From Haloterrigena sp. KLK7 (GTDB taxonomy: Archaea > Halobacteriota > Halobacteria > Halobacteriales > Natrialbaceae), in the NCBI RefSeq assembly GCF_037914945.1, contig NZ_CP149787.1, positions 2,170,001 to 2,234,000 on the forward strand: a stretch of DNA of 64,000 nucleotides. Reading direction: 5' to 3'. Position 1 is the stretch's first letter. Every line of letters starts with the position of its first letter. Both the position numbers and the translations under genes were made by a program. Below, one piece after another: positions 35,933-44,932 of the stretch. The notes below the pieces were generated by a model. That model was not told where the DNA came from. It saw nothing but the letters and a program-made list of their open reading frames with translations, and did no database searches.

Positions 35933-36279
35933 CGATCACCCTCCGTGTGGCAGTCTGCGCGGTGCCGTTCGTCCCGTCGTCTCGAGGTCCGTCGATCGGA
36001 TACCGTCGGCAGACTGGCTGTGGCAACCATTAGCAATAGCTCTCCTCGATGTCGCGTATCAAGGTGTCCGCCGCATGTGCAAGCCGTCGACCCTGTGCCG
36101 AACGGACGGTCGCCCGTGCCGAGCGGGGACGTCTCGCACGAAGAACGATCGCTCACCGGGACGGCGCAATCGACGCGTACACCACCAATCTCGAGTCAAC
36201 GTCGGGGGATCTCACCGCCGCGATGGAACCGATCGCGCTCGAGGGACCGGTCCCGGTGCTGTCCGCCGCGTACGCGACG
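35933..36279. other. 347-base gap between coxAC and agmatinase genes
   Basis: Both flanking genes are on the minus strand, so this holds the coxAC promoter and the end of the eIF5A-agmatinase transcript. I see no obvious TATA box and no gene. Confidence 0.4.
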
Positions 36280-37128
36280 CTACCGATCGTCGGTGTGAGA
36301 AAAGACGAACTCTCGGACCAGTTTGCCGGCGAGCGCCGCGGTCTGTCCCTCGTCGCGGTCGTTGACCTCGACGACGTCGAACCCGTCCGCGTGCGGTGCG
36401 ACCGCGCGGACGACGTCGCGCAGCTCGCGGGACTCGAGGCCGAACGGCTCCCTCGTACCGGTTCCCGGCGCGTAGGCTGGGTCGGCGGCGTCGATGTCGA
36501 CGCTCAGGTAGACGTCGCGACCGTCCAGTCGGTCCGCGAGCGGCCAGTCGGCGACGTCTTCGGGCGGGACGACCGTCACGTCCGGCGCCCGGGACCGCTC
36601 CCACTCCGCCTCGCTGCCGGTGCGGGCCCCGAGGACGAACACGTCCTCGACCGCGGGCTCCTCGAGGATCCGTCGAGTCACGGAGGCGTGGGAGAGCGCG
36701 TTGCCGTCGTAGGCCTCGTAGAGGTCGAGGTGGGCGTCGAGCACGACGACCGCCTCGGGTTCGACGGCGCGGACGCCCGCCAGCGAGACGCTGTGCTCCC
36801 CGCCCAGCGTCAGCGGGACGGCGTCGTCCCAGACGACACCGCGCAGCGTCCCCTCGAGGTACTCGAGGTACTCCTTGGCGTCGTCCCACGCGCGGACGTC
36901 GCCGTGGTCCTCGACGCCGAGTTCGGAGAAGTACTGACCCGTCCGGTGGTCGTAGTCGTCGAACGGCTCCGCAAAAGTCCGAATGCGCTGGGGACCGAAT
37001 CGGGTCCCCGGCTGAAAGGTCGTCGATACGTCCAGGGGCGCACCGACGACCACGAAGTTCGCGCCGCCACGGTCAGAGTCACCCGCCGTGTGGCTCCCCT
37101 CGCCGTCGTCGGTCGCCCCGGGAAACAT
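36280..37128 (-). CDS. speB: Agmatinase-type ureohydrolase
   Basis: 282 residues of the arginase/agmatinase fold. All metal motifs are present: LGGEHSVSLAG, VLDAHLDLYEAY (DAHxD) and SVDIDAADPAYAPGTGTREP (DxDxxDP). The ATG overlaps the eIF5A stop by one base (TGATG), so the two are translated from one mRNA. In the hypusination route proposed for Haloferax volcanii, an agmatinase removes urea from an agmatine-derived intermediate on eIF5A; the linkage here supports that use over general polyamine synthesis, by inference. Confidence 0.92.
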   Translation of the reverse strand: MFPGATDDGEGSHTAGDSDRGGANFVVVGAPLDVSTTFQPGTRFGPQRIRTFAEPFDDYDHRTGQYFSELGVEDHGDVRAWDDAKEYLEYLEGTLRGVVWDDAVPLTLGGEHSVSLAGVRAVEPEAVVVLDAHLDLYEAYDGNALSHASVTRRILEEPAVEDVFVLGARTGSEAEWERSRAPDVTVVPPEDVADWPLADRLDGRDVYLSVDIDAADPAYAPGTGTREPFGLESRELRDVVRAVAPHADGFDVVEVNDRDEGQTAALAGKLVREFVFSHTDDR

Positions 37129-37502
37129 CAGACGATCTTTCGCTGTTCTTCCATCTCGAGGTATTCGATGTTCTCGTCGGGTGAGACGTCGGCGTCGTCG
37201 GGGACGCGCATCGTGATCGTCTCGTAGGTCTCGAGGTCCATGACCTGCATGTCGTCGCCGTCGACGGAGACGACCTGGCCCTGTTTGCGCTCGATGATCG
37301 GGACCCAGATCTTCGCGTCGACCGGCTGGGAGAGCGATCGCTTCTTGCCGTCGAAGACGCCCTCGGCCTCGACGCGCGCCTTGGCGCTGCCGTGTTTGCC
37401 CGGCTTCGCCGTCGAGTAGGAGTTGATCTTACACGGCGCGTCGTCGATCATCACGTAGCTTCCTTCCTGGAGGTCGCGAACTTCGGTCTGCTGTTTCGCC
37501 AT
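37128..37502 (-). CDS. eif5a: Translation factor IF-5A (eIF5A/aIF5A)
   Basis: 124 residues: an N-terminal SH3-like barrel with the hypusine loop [11 protein letters not shown] (Lys36 modified) and a C-terminal OB fold ([34 protein letters not shown]-like end). eIF5A helps ribosomes past difficult peptide bonds such as polyproline. It is the first gene of a two-gene unit with the agmatinase. Confidence 0.97.
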   Translation of the reverse strand: MAKQQTEVRDLQEGSYVMIDDAPCKINSYSTAKPGKHGSAKARVEAEGVFDGKKRSLSQPVDAKIWVPIIERKQGQVVSVDGDDMQVMDLETYETITMRVPDDADVSPDENIEYLEMEEQRKIV

Positions 37503-37658
37503 GTCCCGGCGTAATCAATCGACGTGCATAAACCGTTTGGAATGGCCGCTGGCACCGAGTCAGTCCGTAACACGCCGGAGCCGCGGGCGCGACCGACGGC
37601 GATGGAGATCGCGTCTCGAACGCGACGACCCGCGATCGAATCCGTCCCGAGACGGCTC

Positions 37659-38741
37659 TCACCGTTCGTCCCGGCGGAACCCGCGAGGATCGGCCGGCGG
37701 CTCGAGCGGACTCGCCGGAAGCCCGTCCCCGACGGTCGGATCGTTGTACGCCCGCGGCGCGACGTCGTTCGGCCCGTCGGGGTAGTACAGCGCGGCGAGC
37801 GTCTGGATCTGCCCGCGGCCGACCCCGAGTTCGAACTGTCCCCCGCCGTACAGCCGAATCCCGCGTTCCTCGCAGTAGGCGAGCGTCTCCAGTAGCGACT
37901 CGAGCGAGCCGAACCGGGAGGGCTTAACGTTGAGCCAGTCGGGTTCCCACGGCAGATCCGCGACGTCCTCGACGCCGTGGATCGGGGCGTCCCACGACAC
38001 CCGGCCGCGGACGTCATCGTCGTCGAACAGCGGCCGCGTCCGCGCCGTCAGCGCGGGGTCCTCGACGACGGCCTCGGGGAACCCCTCGAGGACCCGTTCG
38101 TACAGTTCGCGATCGGCCGGGACGTCGACCTCGGTCCCCTCGTACTGGCCCTTGAGGTCGAGAATTCGGACGGCGTCCGTTCCGACGGTCTCGCCGATCG
38201 CCGCCACGAGGTCGTCGTCCCACGCCGGAATCGGATCGAGCTTGAACTCGAGGCCGGGGACTCGCTCCCGCAGGGCCTCGAGGCGATCGGTCGTCGGGGG
38301 CTCGCCCAGCCGCGTGCTGGCGACGAAGCGGACGGGGTCGAGCGACCGGCCGAGCGCGCTCGCGACGTCCGTTCCGGCCTGCCGCAAGGCGAGGTCCAGC
38401 GCTGCCGCTTCGAGCCCCCAGCGCCGGTAGTTGCGGAAGACCTCGCGTTCGGGCGGCCCCGCGGGGAAGAGATCGACCGACTCGAGGTGGGCGGAAAACG
38501 AGTCGATCGTGTATTCGCCAGTCAGGTCCGGCAGCCCCGACTCGGCCAGCGCGTCGTGATCGGCGGTCTCGTAGGTGACGTCCTCGCCGCGGCCGACGGC
38601 CGACTCGCCGTCCGGCCCCGGCCCCGACAGCGCGAACTCGGTCGTGACGCGCGTGAACTCGCTCGAGGTCTCGCGCTCGAGGCGCTCGGTCGCGGCGTCG
38701 TCGATCGTCAGCGACAGGTCGGCGATCCGGTCGTAGTCCAT
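37659..38741 (-). CDS. Enolase-superfamily protein (MLE/OSBS-like)
   Basis: 360 residues. A C-terminal TIM-barrel of the enolase superfamily is indicated by the Lys in EFKLDP, metal ligands Asp in ILDLKGQYEG, Glu in VVEDPAL and Asp in VSWDAPIHG, then Lys in LNVKPSRFGS. A GGQFELGVGRGQIQTLAAL end matches the muconate-lactonizing group. The N-terminal capping domain is short and divergent. It may act as an o-succinylbenzoate synthase-like or racemase-type enzyme, but no menaquinone genes are adjacent, so I leave the substrate open. Confidence 0.75.
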   Translation of the reverse strand: MDYDRIADLSLTIDDAATERLERETSSEFTRVTTEFALSGPGPDGESAVGRGEDVTYETADHDALAESGLPDLTGEYTIDSFSAHLESVDLFPAGPPEREVFRNYRRWGLEAAALDLALRQAGTDVASALGRSLDPVRFVASTRLGEPPTTDRLEALRERVPGLEFKLDPIPAWDDDLVAAIGETVGTDAVRILDLKGQYEGTEVDVPADRELYERVLEGFPEAVVEDPALTARTRPLFDDDDVRGRVSWDAPIHGVEDVADLPWEPDWLNVKPSRFGSLESLLETLAYCEERGIRLYGGGQFELGVGRGQIQTLAALYYPDGPNDVAPRAYNDPTVGDGLPASPLEPPADPRGFRRDER

Positions 38742-38812
38742 ACCGGGCTATCGACCGGCCGACGGAAAATCGCTTGGTGCGGGTTCTGAACTGCGCTCAC
38801 TGTCTCCTCGAA

Positions 38813-39040
38813 CTACGACCGGTCTCGAAGGCGCTCGCTGAATCGACTTTCGGCGAATCGTCGCGCGGTTTCCTTGAGGGCGACGAACCCGAAAACGAGC
38901 AGGGCGACGAAAAAGAGCGGGACCAGTCCCTCGACCATCTCCGCGAGGATCGAGATCTGCACGACGAACAGCATCAACAGGATGTCCTTTTCCCGGTCGT
39001 TTTCTTCGAACACATCATCGGATTGTAAGCAAGAGCGCAT
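38813..39040 (-). CDS. Small membrane protein (75 aa)
   Basis: A polar N-terminus (MRSCLQSDDVFEENDREKD) followed by two hydrophobic stretches, ILLMLFVVQISILAEM and LVPLFFVALLVFGFVAL, and a basic C-terminus. The plus-strand frame over the same bases is Glu/Gln/His-rich shadow. A TTGATATGAG stretch 17-25 bases upstream could be a promoter element. No family recognised. Confidence 0.55.
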   Translation of the reverse strand: MRSCLQSDDVFEENDREKDILLMLFVVQISILAEMVEGLVPLFFVALLVFGFVALKETARRFAESRFSERLRDRS

Positions 39041-39123
39041 ATATGATTCCCTTCTCTCATATCAAGGGCGTATTCGAGGCGGCCCGGTGAGGGTACTGCA
39101 ACCGGTCTCGTCCGGGACCACCC

Positions 39124-40821
39124 TCACTCCTCGCCGCGGCGCTGGCGCATGTTCTGTCGCGTGAACTGCGGCTGGGTGCCGATCCCCTCCCGCTCGCGGA
39201 ACGATCGATAGAGCAGGACCGTCACGACCAGCGAGAAGACGGCCGCGACGATCGACGCTCGAGGCGCCTCGAGCGCGTAGAGGACGCCCGTCGAGAACAG
39301 CGACATCGTGAGCAACATGCCGTATATCAGCCGCTTCGCGAAGGTGTCGAAGACGTTCTCCTCCTCCTCGAGGCCGATGCGGATGTAGAGATCGTCCCGA
39401 TCCAGCCGATCGAGGGCGCGCTCGGCCTTCGGCGCGATCCGGGTCAGCGACTCGCCGGTCTCGCGGAGCTGCCGGCCCGTCTCCGCGGCGTATCGGCGAA
39501 CTGACTCCTCGCGGTACCCCTCCTCCGTGAGGTAGTCGGTCGCGACCGAGATGAAGTCGAAGTCTGGGTCGAGAGTGACGCAGACCCCCTCGACGACGGT
39601 CGCGACCCGCAGGACCAAGGCGAGGTTCTTGGGCAACCGGAAGGGGAAGACGTAGATCGAGTCCTCGATCTGGCCGACGATCTGGTTGACCCGGTACTGT
39701 TCGACGTCCTCGCCGCGGGCGTCCTGGATGGCGATCTCCATCACCTCGGCCATCACGCCCCGGTCGGCGTCGGGGCTCAAGGTGCCGATCTCGATCAGGG
39801 CGTCCAGAATGCCGTCGATGTCCTGGTTGGCGACGGCGACGTAGAACTCGATGATCTTCTCCTGTGTGAACGAGTCGACCCGTCCCGACATGCCGAAGTC
39901 GTAGAAGACGATCCGGCCGTCGTCGGTCACCGCGAGGTTCCCCGGGTGGGGATCGGCGTGGAAGACGCCGTCGTTCATGATCATCTGCAGGTACGCCCGC
40001 TCTAAGTTCTCCGCGAGCAGCGTGCGGTCGATCCCCTTGCGCTCGAGTTCCTCGAGGTCGTTGATCTTCGTCCCCTCGACGTACTCCATCGTGAGCACGC
40101 GCGGCCCGGAGTGGCTCTCGATCACGTCGGGGATGACGAAGCGGTCGTCGCCGGCGAAGTTCGCCCGGATCTCCCGGAGCATCTCGGCCTCGCGCTCGTA
40201 GTCCATCTCCTCGCGGATCGTCTTCGCGAACTCGTCGGCGAGGTTCCGCAGGGAGAACGCCCGGGATTCGTCGACGAAGTACAGCAGGATCGGCAGCGAC
40301 CACTTGATCACCCGCAGGTCCGCCGCGACGAGTTCCTCGATGTCCGGCCGCCGGATCTTCACCGCGACCTCGCGGCCGGCGACCCCGCGTCCGGAAGCGC
40401 CGCCGTCCGCTCGAGCGTCCCCCGATTCGGCCCCCGTTTCCGCCGTCTCGGCGGCGCCGACGGCCTCGGGAGCGACGCGGGCGCGGTACACCTGTCCGAG
40501 GCTCGCGCCGCTGATCGCCTCGGTCTCGAACTCGGCGAACCGCTCGTCGACCGGACCGAGCTCTTCCTCGAGGACCCGCTTCGCGTCCGCCCAGTCGGCC
40601 GGGGGCACCTCGTCCTGCAGCGCCGCGAGGACGTCGAGGTACGCCGGCGGGAGCACGTCGGGCCGGGTCGAGAGCAGCTGGCCGAGTTTGATGAACGTCG
40701 GTCCGAGCGTCAGCAGCGACTCCAGCAGGACCTCCGCGCGGTGGCGGTGGGTCTCGGCGTCGACCGTTCGCGGTCGTCCGAACAGCAGGAACCGGTGGCG
40801 GTCACGGGCGTAGGCGAGCAA
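39124..40821 (-). CDS. ABC1 (AarF/UbiB) kinase-like protein
   Basis: At least 565 residues. ABC1 signatures: LGPTFIKLGQLLSTRPDVLPP (KxGQ motif), SGASLGQVYRA (Ala-rich nucleotide loop), VAVKIRRP, a GVFHADPHPGNL catalytic loop and VFYDFGMSGR. Two membrane helices lie near the end. UbiB-like proteins act as ATPases in quinone/lipid metabolism. The first ATG/GTG/TTG-type start is TTG 40821, but conserved-looking residues (SLRAYKRFVLVAWQFLPLL) continue in frame up to a CTG at 40881, just 17 bases after the hsp20 stop. The true start is unclear. Confidence 0.9.
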   Translation of the reverse strand: MLAYARDRHRFLLFGRPRTVDAETHRHRAEVLLESLLTLGPTFIKLGQLLSTRPDVLPPAYLDVLAALQDEVPPADWADAKRVLEEELGPVDERFAEFETEAISGASLGQVYRARVAPEAVGAAETAETGAESGDARADGGASGRGVAGREVAVKIRRPDIEELVAADLRVIKWSLPILLYFVDESRAFSLRNLADEFAKTIREEMDYEREAEMLREIRANFAGDDRFVIPDVIESHSGPRVLTMEYVEGTKINDLEELERKGIDRTLLAENLERAYLQMIMNDGVFHADPHPGNLAVTDDGRIVFYDFGMSGRVDSFTQEKIIEFYVAVANQDIDGILDALIEIGTLSPDADRGVMAEVMEIAIQDARGEDVEQYRVNQIVGQIEDSIYVFPFRLPKNLALVLRVATVVEGVCVTLDPDFDFISVATDYLTEEGYREESVRRYAAETGRQLRETGESLTRIAPKAERALDRLDRDDLYIRIGLEEEENVFDTFAKRLIYGMLLTMSLFSTGVLYALEAPRASIVAAVFSLVVTVLLYRSFREREGIGTQPQFTRQNMRQRRGEE

Positions 40822-40897
40822 CAGCGGGAGGAACTGCCAGGCGACGAGGACGAACCGCTTGTAGGCGCGGAGGGAAACCAGTCTGGGTCACCTCGGG

Positions 40898-41260
40898 TTA
40901 GGCGTCTTCCTCGACGACGTCGATCGTCGTCTCGCTCGTCGCCGCCGTTTTGGGGAGGGTCAACTCGAGGACGCCGCGTTCGACGACCGCTTCCGTCTCC
41001 GTGCCGACCGCGTCGGCGGGCAGGGGGAGTTCGATATCGAGAAAGAGCGAGCGGTTCTCCTCGAGGTACTGATAGTCGCCAGCGGGGTCCTTCTCGCGGT
41101 GGGCCTCGATGGAGAGCCGGCCGTCGTCGACCGCCACCTCGAGCGAGTCGGCGGAGACGCCCGGAACGTCGAGGACGAGCAGGTAGGCGTCCTCGCTCTC
41201 GAGCAGATCGAAGAAGACGTCTTCTGAGAGATCCTGCAGTGCGGCGCGGAGCGCTGACAT
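40898..41260 (-). CDS. hsp20: Hsp20/alpha-crystallin small heat-shock protein
   Basis: 120 residues with a complete alpha-crystallin domain: AYLLVLDVPGVSADSLEVAVDDG, the long loop with EKDPAGDYQYLEENRS, and LPADAVGTETEAVVERGVLEL. The GVLxLxLPK strand closes it. The short C-tail ends TTIDVVEEDA with only a weak IxI-like motif (IDV). These chaperones hold unfolding proteins. It precedes the ABC1 kinase gene with almost no gap and is likely co-transcribed. Confidence 0.93.
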   Translation of the reverse strand: MSALRAALQDLSEDVFFDLLESEDAYLLVLDVPGVSADSLEVAVDDGRLSIEAHREKDPAGDYQYLEENRSLFLDIELPLPADAVGTETEAVVERGVLELTLPKTAATSETTIDVVEEDA

Positions 41261-41426
41261 GGCTACAGGTTCGAACGCCGATACGAAAAAGGCCGCGGTA
41301 GCGGTCGATTCGGCGGTCGGACGGCGGGCCCGTCCGACGCAGGCCACGCCACGCGCTGGGACCGTCGATCGGCAGCGATCCGGGCGGTCCCCCACGTTTT
41401 AGGCGCCCGGCGACCCGAGTGAGGGT

Positions 41427-42788
41427 ATGGACGGAGCCGACAGCGAGCGCAAACGGGCCGGGTTCAAGGAACGGACGCCGGTCGACGAGGCGCGACGAAT
41501 ACTCAGAGAGGCCGTCGTGGGGGACGGCGACGCCGGCGACGAATCCGGTGTGGACGGCGACGCGGCCGGCGTGACCGCCGACGACGGCGATGCGATCTCG
41601 CCTCCGACGGGGTCCGAACGGATCGACGTCGAACGCGCGGACGGCCGGGTGCTGGCCGCCCCCGTCACCTCGGCTCGGAGCGTCCCCCACTACGAGCGGG
41701 CCGCGATGGACGGCTACGCCGTCCGCGCGGCGGACACGTTCGGCGCCAGCGACCGCTCCCCCGAAGTCCTCCGGGTCGCCGAGGGCGTCGGCGCCGACGC
41801 CGAGGTCGGACCCGACACCGCTGCCCGCGTCCACACCGGCAGCGCGCTCCCCGAGGGCGCCGACGCCGTCGTCATGATCGAGCGCGTGACCGAACTCGAG
41901 TCGGCCGGCGAACTCGAGGTCGAGGACGCGGTCGCGGAGGGCGAGAACGTCGCACCGGTCGGCGAGGACGTCGAGGAGGGCCAGCCGCTCTACGACGCGG
42001 GCCACCGGCTGCGGCCGTCGGATCTGGGCCTGCTTCGGTCGGCGGGCTACGCCCGCGTCGCGGTCGCGAAGCCCCCGACGGTCGGCGTGATCCCGACGGG
42101 CGAGGAACTCGTCGAGGGCGATCCGGGTCCGGGCGAAGTGGTCGAAACCAACGGCCTCACCGTCTCTCGGCTCGCGGAACGCTGGGGCGGCCGCGCGACC
42201 TATCGGGACGTCGTCACCGACGATTTCCAGTCCCTGCGCGTGGCGATCCAGCGGGACCTGCCGAAGGACGTGATCGTCACCACCGGCGGCTCGAGCGTCG
42301 GCGAACGCGACCTCCTGCCGGAGGTGATCGACGAACTGGGCGAGGTGCTCGTCCACGGCGTCGGCCTCAAACCCGGTCATCCCGTCTGCCTCGGTATCGT
42401 CGAGGAGACGCCCGTCCTCGCGCTGCCGGGCTATCCCGTCGCCTGTATCGTCAACGCCGTCCAGTTCCTCCGACCCGTGATGCGCTGGCTCGAGGGCACC
42501 GAGCCCGACCCGCATCCGACCACGTACGCGCGCCTCGAGCGCAAGATCCCGAGCGAACCCGGTACGCGGACCTTCGCGCGGGTCCGACTCGAGGAGCGCG
42601 AGCCGGACGACGGCGACGACTTCGGGGCCGGTGAGCCGCGGTTCGCGGCGGCACCGACTCGGGCGAGCGGCTCCGGCGTGCTCTCGAGCGTCGCGCTGGC
42701 CGACGGCTGGGTGGTCGTCGACGACGACCGCGAGGGGATCCCCGCGGGCGAGACCGTCGCCGTGGAGGACTGGGAGCCGAACACGTAA
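41427..42788 (+). CDS. moeA: Molybdopterin molybdenumtransferase MoeA
   Basis: 453 residues. MoeA inserts molybdate into adenylylated molybdopterin. Visible: ERAAMDGYAVRAADTF, VHTGSALPEGADAVVMIE, PSDLGLLRSAGYARVAV, PTGEELVEGDPGPGEVVETNG, the MoCF-fold signature TTGGSSVGERD, LKPGHPVCLG and ALPGYPVACIV. A C-terminal domain IV ends the protein. An acidic insert (about 30-60) near the N-terminus is unusual in length but common in haloarchaea. No other Mo-cofactor gene is adjacent. Confidence 0.95.
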   Translation: MDGADSERKRAGFKERTPVDEARRILREAVVGDGDAGDESGVDGDAAGVTADDGDAISPPTGSERIDVERADGRVLAAPVTSARSVPHYERAAMDGYAVRAADTFGASDRSPEVLRVAEGVGADAEVGPDTAARVHTGSALPEGADAVVMIERVTELESAGELEVEDAVAEGENVAPVGEDVEEGQPLYDAGHRLRPSDLGLLRSAGYARVAVAKPPTVGVIPTGEELVEGDPGPGEVVETNGLTVSRLAERWGGRATYRDVVTDDFQSLRVAIQRDLPKDVIVTTGGSSVGERDLLPEVIDELGEVLVHGVGLKPGHPVCLGIVEETPVLALPGYPVACIVNAVQFLRPVMRWLEGTEPDPHPTTYARLERKIPSEPGTRTFARVRLEEREPDDGDDFGAGEPRFAAAPTRASGSGVLSSVALADGWVVVDDDREGIPAGETVAVEDWEPNT

Positions 42789-42842
42789 CCCGCAGCGGTT
42801 CATCTCGACACTGTTTTTACCGTGACGGATGTACGCACAGTC

Positions 42843-42986
42843 ATGGAACTGAACGAATTCCTCGAGGGGGAGACGCTGGACGGGCGACAGGCCGCGATCG
42901 TGTTCTTCACCTTCCTGGTGCTCATCGTCGTCGCGGCGCTGATCCTGATCATGTTCAGCGACGTCTTCTACAACCTGGTCAACTAG
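42843..42986 (+). CDS. Small membrane protein (47 aa)
   Basis: The ATG-started frame encodes MELNEFLEGETLDGRQAAIV followed by one strongly hydrophobic helix (FFTFLVLIVVAALILIMF) and a short DVFYNLVN end. A GTTTTTACC element 22-30 bases upstream (42813-42821) supports a leaderless mRNA. It starts 55 bases after moeA on the same strand and ends 17 bases before the convergent serine hydrolase. Confidence 0.65.
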   Translation: MELNEFLEGETLDGRQAAIVFFTFLVLIVVAALILIMFSDVFYNLVN

Positions 42987-43002
42987 GTCGTGGTCGCCGG
43001 GC

Positions 43003-44136
43003 TCAGTCCGACAGCACCGCGAGTCGAACCGCGTCCGCGAGCGCGTTCACGCGAGCGACGTGCTCGTAGGACCCGTCCCGAACCCCGTTCGTGACGTACG
43101 AGAAGGCGATATTCTCCTCGGGATCGGCCCAGCCGACGCTGCTTCCCAGTCCGGCGTGGCCGAACGCTCGCTCCGGCGAGAGCGTTCCGTACGGCGCGAC
43201 CGTCGTCCCGCCCTTCCAGAAGCCCAGCGCGAACCGTCCCTCCCGTCCGAGCGTGCCGTCGGCGTCCGTCTCGGCCTCGAGGGCCGTCAGTCGCTCGACG
43301 GTCTCCGCAGAGAGGAGCCGGGTACCCTCGAGTTCGCCGCCGTTGGCGAGGCAGGCGTAGAACCGCGCCATGTCGCCGGCGGTTCCGATCCCGCTGGCCG
43401 CCGGGATCACGGCGCGGTGGATCTCCTCGGCGTTGAACGGCGCCGCGACCTCGGCGTTGTCTCCGAGCCCCTCGCCCGGATCCCGACAGCGGTCGAACGC
43501 ATCGAAGCCGACCAGCGTCGCCACGTCGTCGTCCTCGTCCTCTCGGAGGCCGATCCCGGTGTCGTCCATTCCCAGTGGTTCGAACACGCGCTCGGCGGCG
43601 GCCTCCTCGATCGGCGTCCCCGACACGCGGCGGACGAGTTCGCCGACCAGCCAGCCGAACGTGAGCGCGTGGTAGGCGGGCGTCTCCCCCGGCGGGAAGT
43701 TCGGCTCCATCGCCTCGATCTGCGCGACCGCGGCCTCCCAGTCGCCCCAGAGGTCGGGCCGGTCGTCGATCTCTCCCTGATTGAGTCCCGCGGTGTGGCT
43801 GAGGACCTGTCGGACGGTGATCTCGGCCTTCTCGGTCCCCTCGTCGGCGAACTCCGGCCAGTGGTCGACGACGCGGTCGTCGTAATCGAGTTCCCCCTCG
43901 TCGACCAGCGTGTGCAGCGTCACGGCGGCGTAGGGCTTCGTACACGAGAACAGGACGTGGCGCGTCTCGGGCGTCTCCCGGTCGCCGTCGGGCCCCTCGA
44001 GGCCGCCCGCGAGGTCGAGCACCCGCTCGCCGTCGACGTAGACGGCCAGTTGCGCGCCGTGGTGAAGCCCGACCTCGAGGTGGCGGTCGAAGAGGGCGGC
44101 GATCCGCTCGCGGTCCGAATCGTCAAGCCGTACCAT
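43003..44136 (-). CDS. Serine hydrolase (class C beta-lactamase/esterase fold)
   Basis: 377 residues of the penicillin-binding-like serine hydrolase family (EstB type). The SxxK motif is SCTK (about residues 60-63), a conserved LSHTAG block follows, then PAYHALTFGWLVGELV with the catalytic Tyr, and late FGHAGLGSSVGW in place of KTG. The start is ATG 44136 with a GGAGGA Shine-Dalgarno-like stretch about ten bases upstream. Likely an esterase or lactonase rather than an antibiotic-resistance enzyme, since haloarchaea lack murein. Strong hairpins lie upstream. Confidence 0.9.
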   Translation of the reverse strand: MVRLDDSDRERIAALFDRHLEVGLHHGAQLAVYVDGERVLDLAGGLEGPDGDRETPETRHVLFSCTKPYAAVTLHTLVDEGELDYDDRVVDHWPEFADEGTEKAEITVRQVLSHTAGLNQGEIDDRPDLWGDWEAAVAQIEAMEPNFPPGETPAYHALTFGWLVGELVRRVSGTPIEEAAAERVFEPLGMDDTGIGLREDEDDDVATLVGFDAFDRCRDPGEGLGDNAEVAAPFNAEEIHRAVIPAASGIGTAGDMARFYACLANGGELEGTRLLSAETVERLTALEAETDADGTLGREGRFALGFWKGGTTVAPYGTLSPERAFGHAGLGSSVGWADPEENIAFSYVTNGVRDGSYEHVARVNALADAVRLAVLSD

Positions 44137-44179
44137 ACCGCACTCCTCCAGCGGGAGGATTGTAACGGTTGCCCACCAA

Positions 44180-44310
44180 CCTTTTTTAACGGGGGCATCG
44201 GCTGGCGTCGAAGACGCCAGCCTCAACCCCCGCCAAAAAACGTTGATGAAAAAAGGCCGCCTCCGCGGACTTCGCCCGCTCCGACGGAGAACCGCTCGCG
44301 AAGCGAGCGG
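44180..44310 (-). terminator. Nested hairpins and T-runs between PUA and serine hydrolase genes
   Basis: A perfect 10-bp stem GGCTGGCGTC with GAA loop (44200-44222) sits inside GGGGG/CCCCC arms and flanking A/T runs. A second perfect stem CCGCTCGC-GAA-GCGAGCGG is at 44292-44310. On the minus strand, T6 runs follow GC-rich segments, as in archaeal U-tract termination after the PUA gene. It may also shape the 5' leader of the next gene. Confidence 0.6.
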
Positions 44311-44330
44311 ATGCTAGCGTCGTTAGATCG

Positions 44331-44810
44331 TTAGCCGGAGAACTCGTAGAGATCGTCGCCGACGTGGTGCAGCGAGTCGACCACCTTTCCCTCGTCGCCG
44401 GCCATCTCGTCGCCGTTGACGCGGGCGCGGCCGACCGCCAGCACCTTTCCGTGGGACTCCTCGGCGATGACGACCAGATCGTCGGGCGAGATGTCGTCGG
44501 TGGCCTCCGTGATCCCCGGTCGCATCACGTCCGCGCCGTCGCTGACGAACGAGATCGCGCCGGCGTCGACCGTGACCAGTCGCTTCTCGGGTTCGTAGGC
44601 GTTGGCGCCTCTGACGGTCAGGAACGGTTCCTCGTCGAAGTACGCGACCTGTGGCTCCCCGTCGATGAGGACGACCTCCCAGTCGGTGTCCTCGAACTCG
44701 ACGCGCTCGTAGGCATCCCCCTCGGGCGAGACGCCGAGTTGCTCCTCGAGGGCCGTCTCGACGTCCGAGACGGCGTCGCTTCGGAGATGGTGTCGGGACT
44801 TGACCTGCAT
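44331..44810 (-). CDS. PUA-domain RNA-binding protein
   Basis: 159 residues. The C-terminal 80 residues are a PUA domain (RLVTVDAGAISFVSDGADVMRPGITEA, then ISPDDLVVIAEESHGKVLAVGRA). The N-terminal half (MQVKSRHHLRSDAVSDVETA) is the small pre-PUA domain of the archaeal family related to MCT-1/Tma20, associated with translation initiation or recycling. The sequence supports RNA binding; a precise function is inferred from family. Confidence 0.87.
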   Translation of the reverse strand: MQVKSRHHLRSDAVSDVETALEEQLGVSPEGDAYERVEFEDTDWEVVLIDGEPQVAYFDEEPFLTVRGANAYEPEKRLVTVDAGAISFVSDGADVMRPGITEATDDISPDDLVVIAEESHGKVLAVGRARVNGDEMAGDEGKVVDSLHHVGDDLYEFSG

Positions 44811-44932
44811 ACCCGGTCCAACGACCGAGCGGGAGATAAAAGGCCCGTTCGGCGACCGATCGGACGCGCTGAGAGTCGCCCCCGATTACGAGTGTGATAA
44901 TCGCTAAGTACTAGCACGGTGTCGGGCTAGCC

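Noticed and set aside
36049-37227. 392-codon plus frame opposite agmatinase
   Set aside because: It is antisense to a complete agmatinase with all metal motifs.
43003-44136. Serine hydrolase considered as antibiotic beta-lactamase
   Set aside because: No signal peptide, an HAG in place of KTG, and an archaeal context without murein point to an esterase-like role.
44190-44310. Hairpins considered as a tRNA or CRISPR repeat
   Set aside because: No cloverleaf, no T-loop sequence and no regular spacing of repeats.
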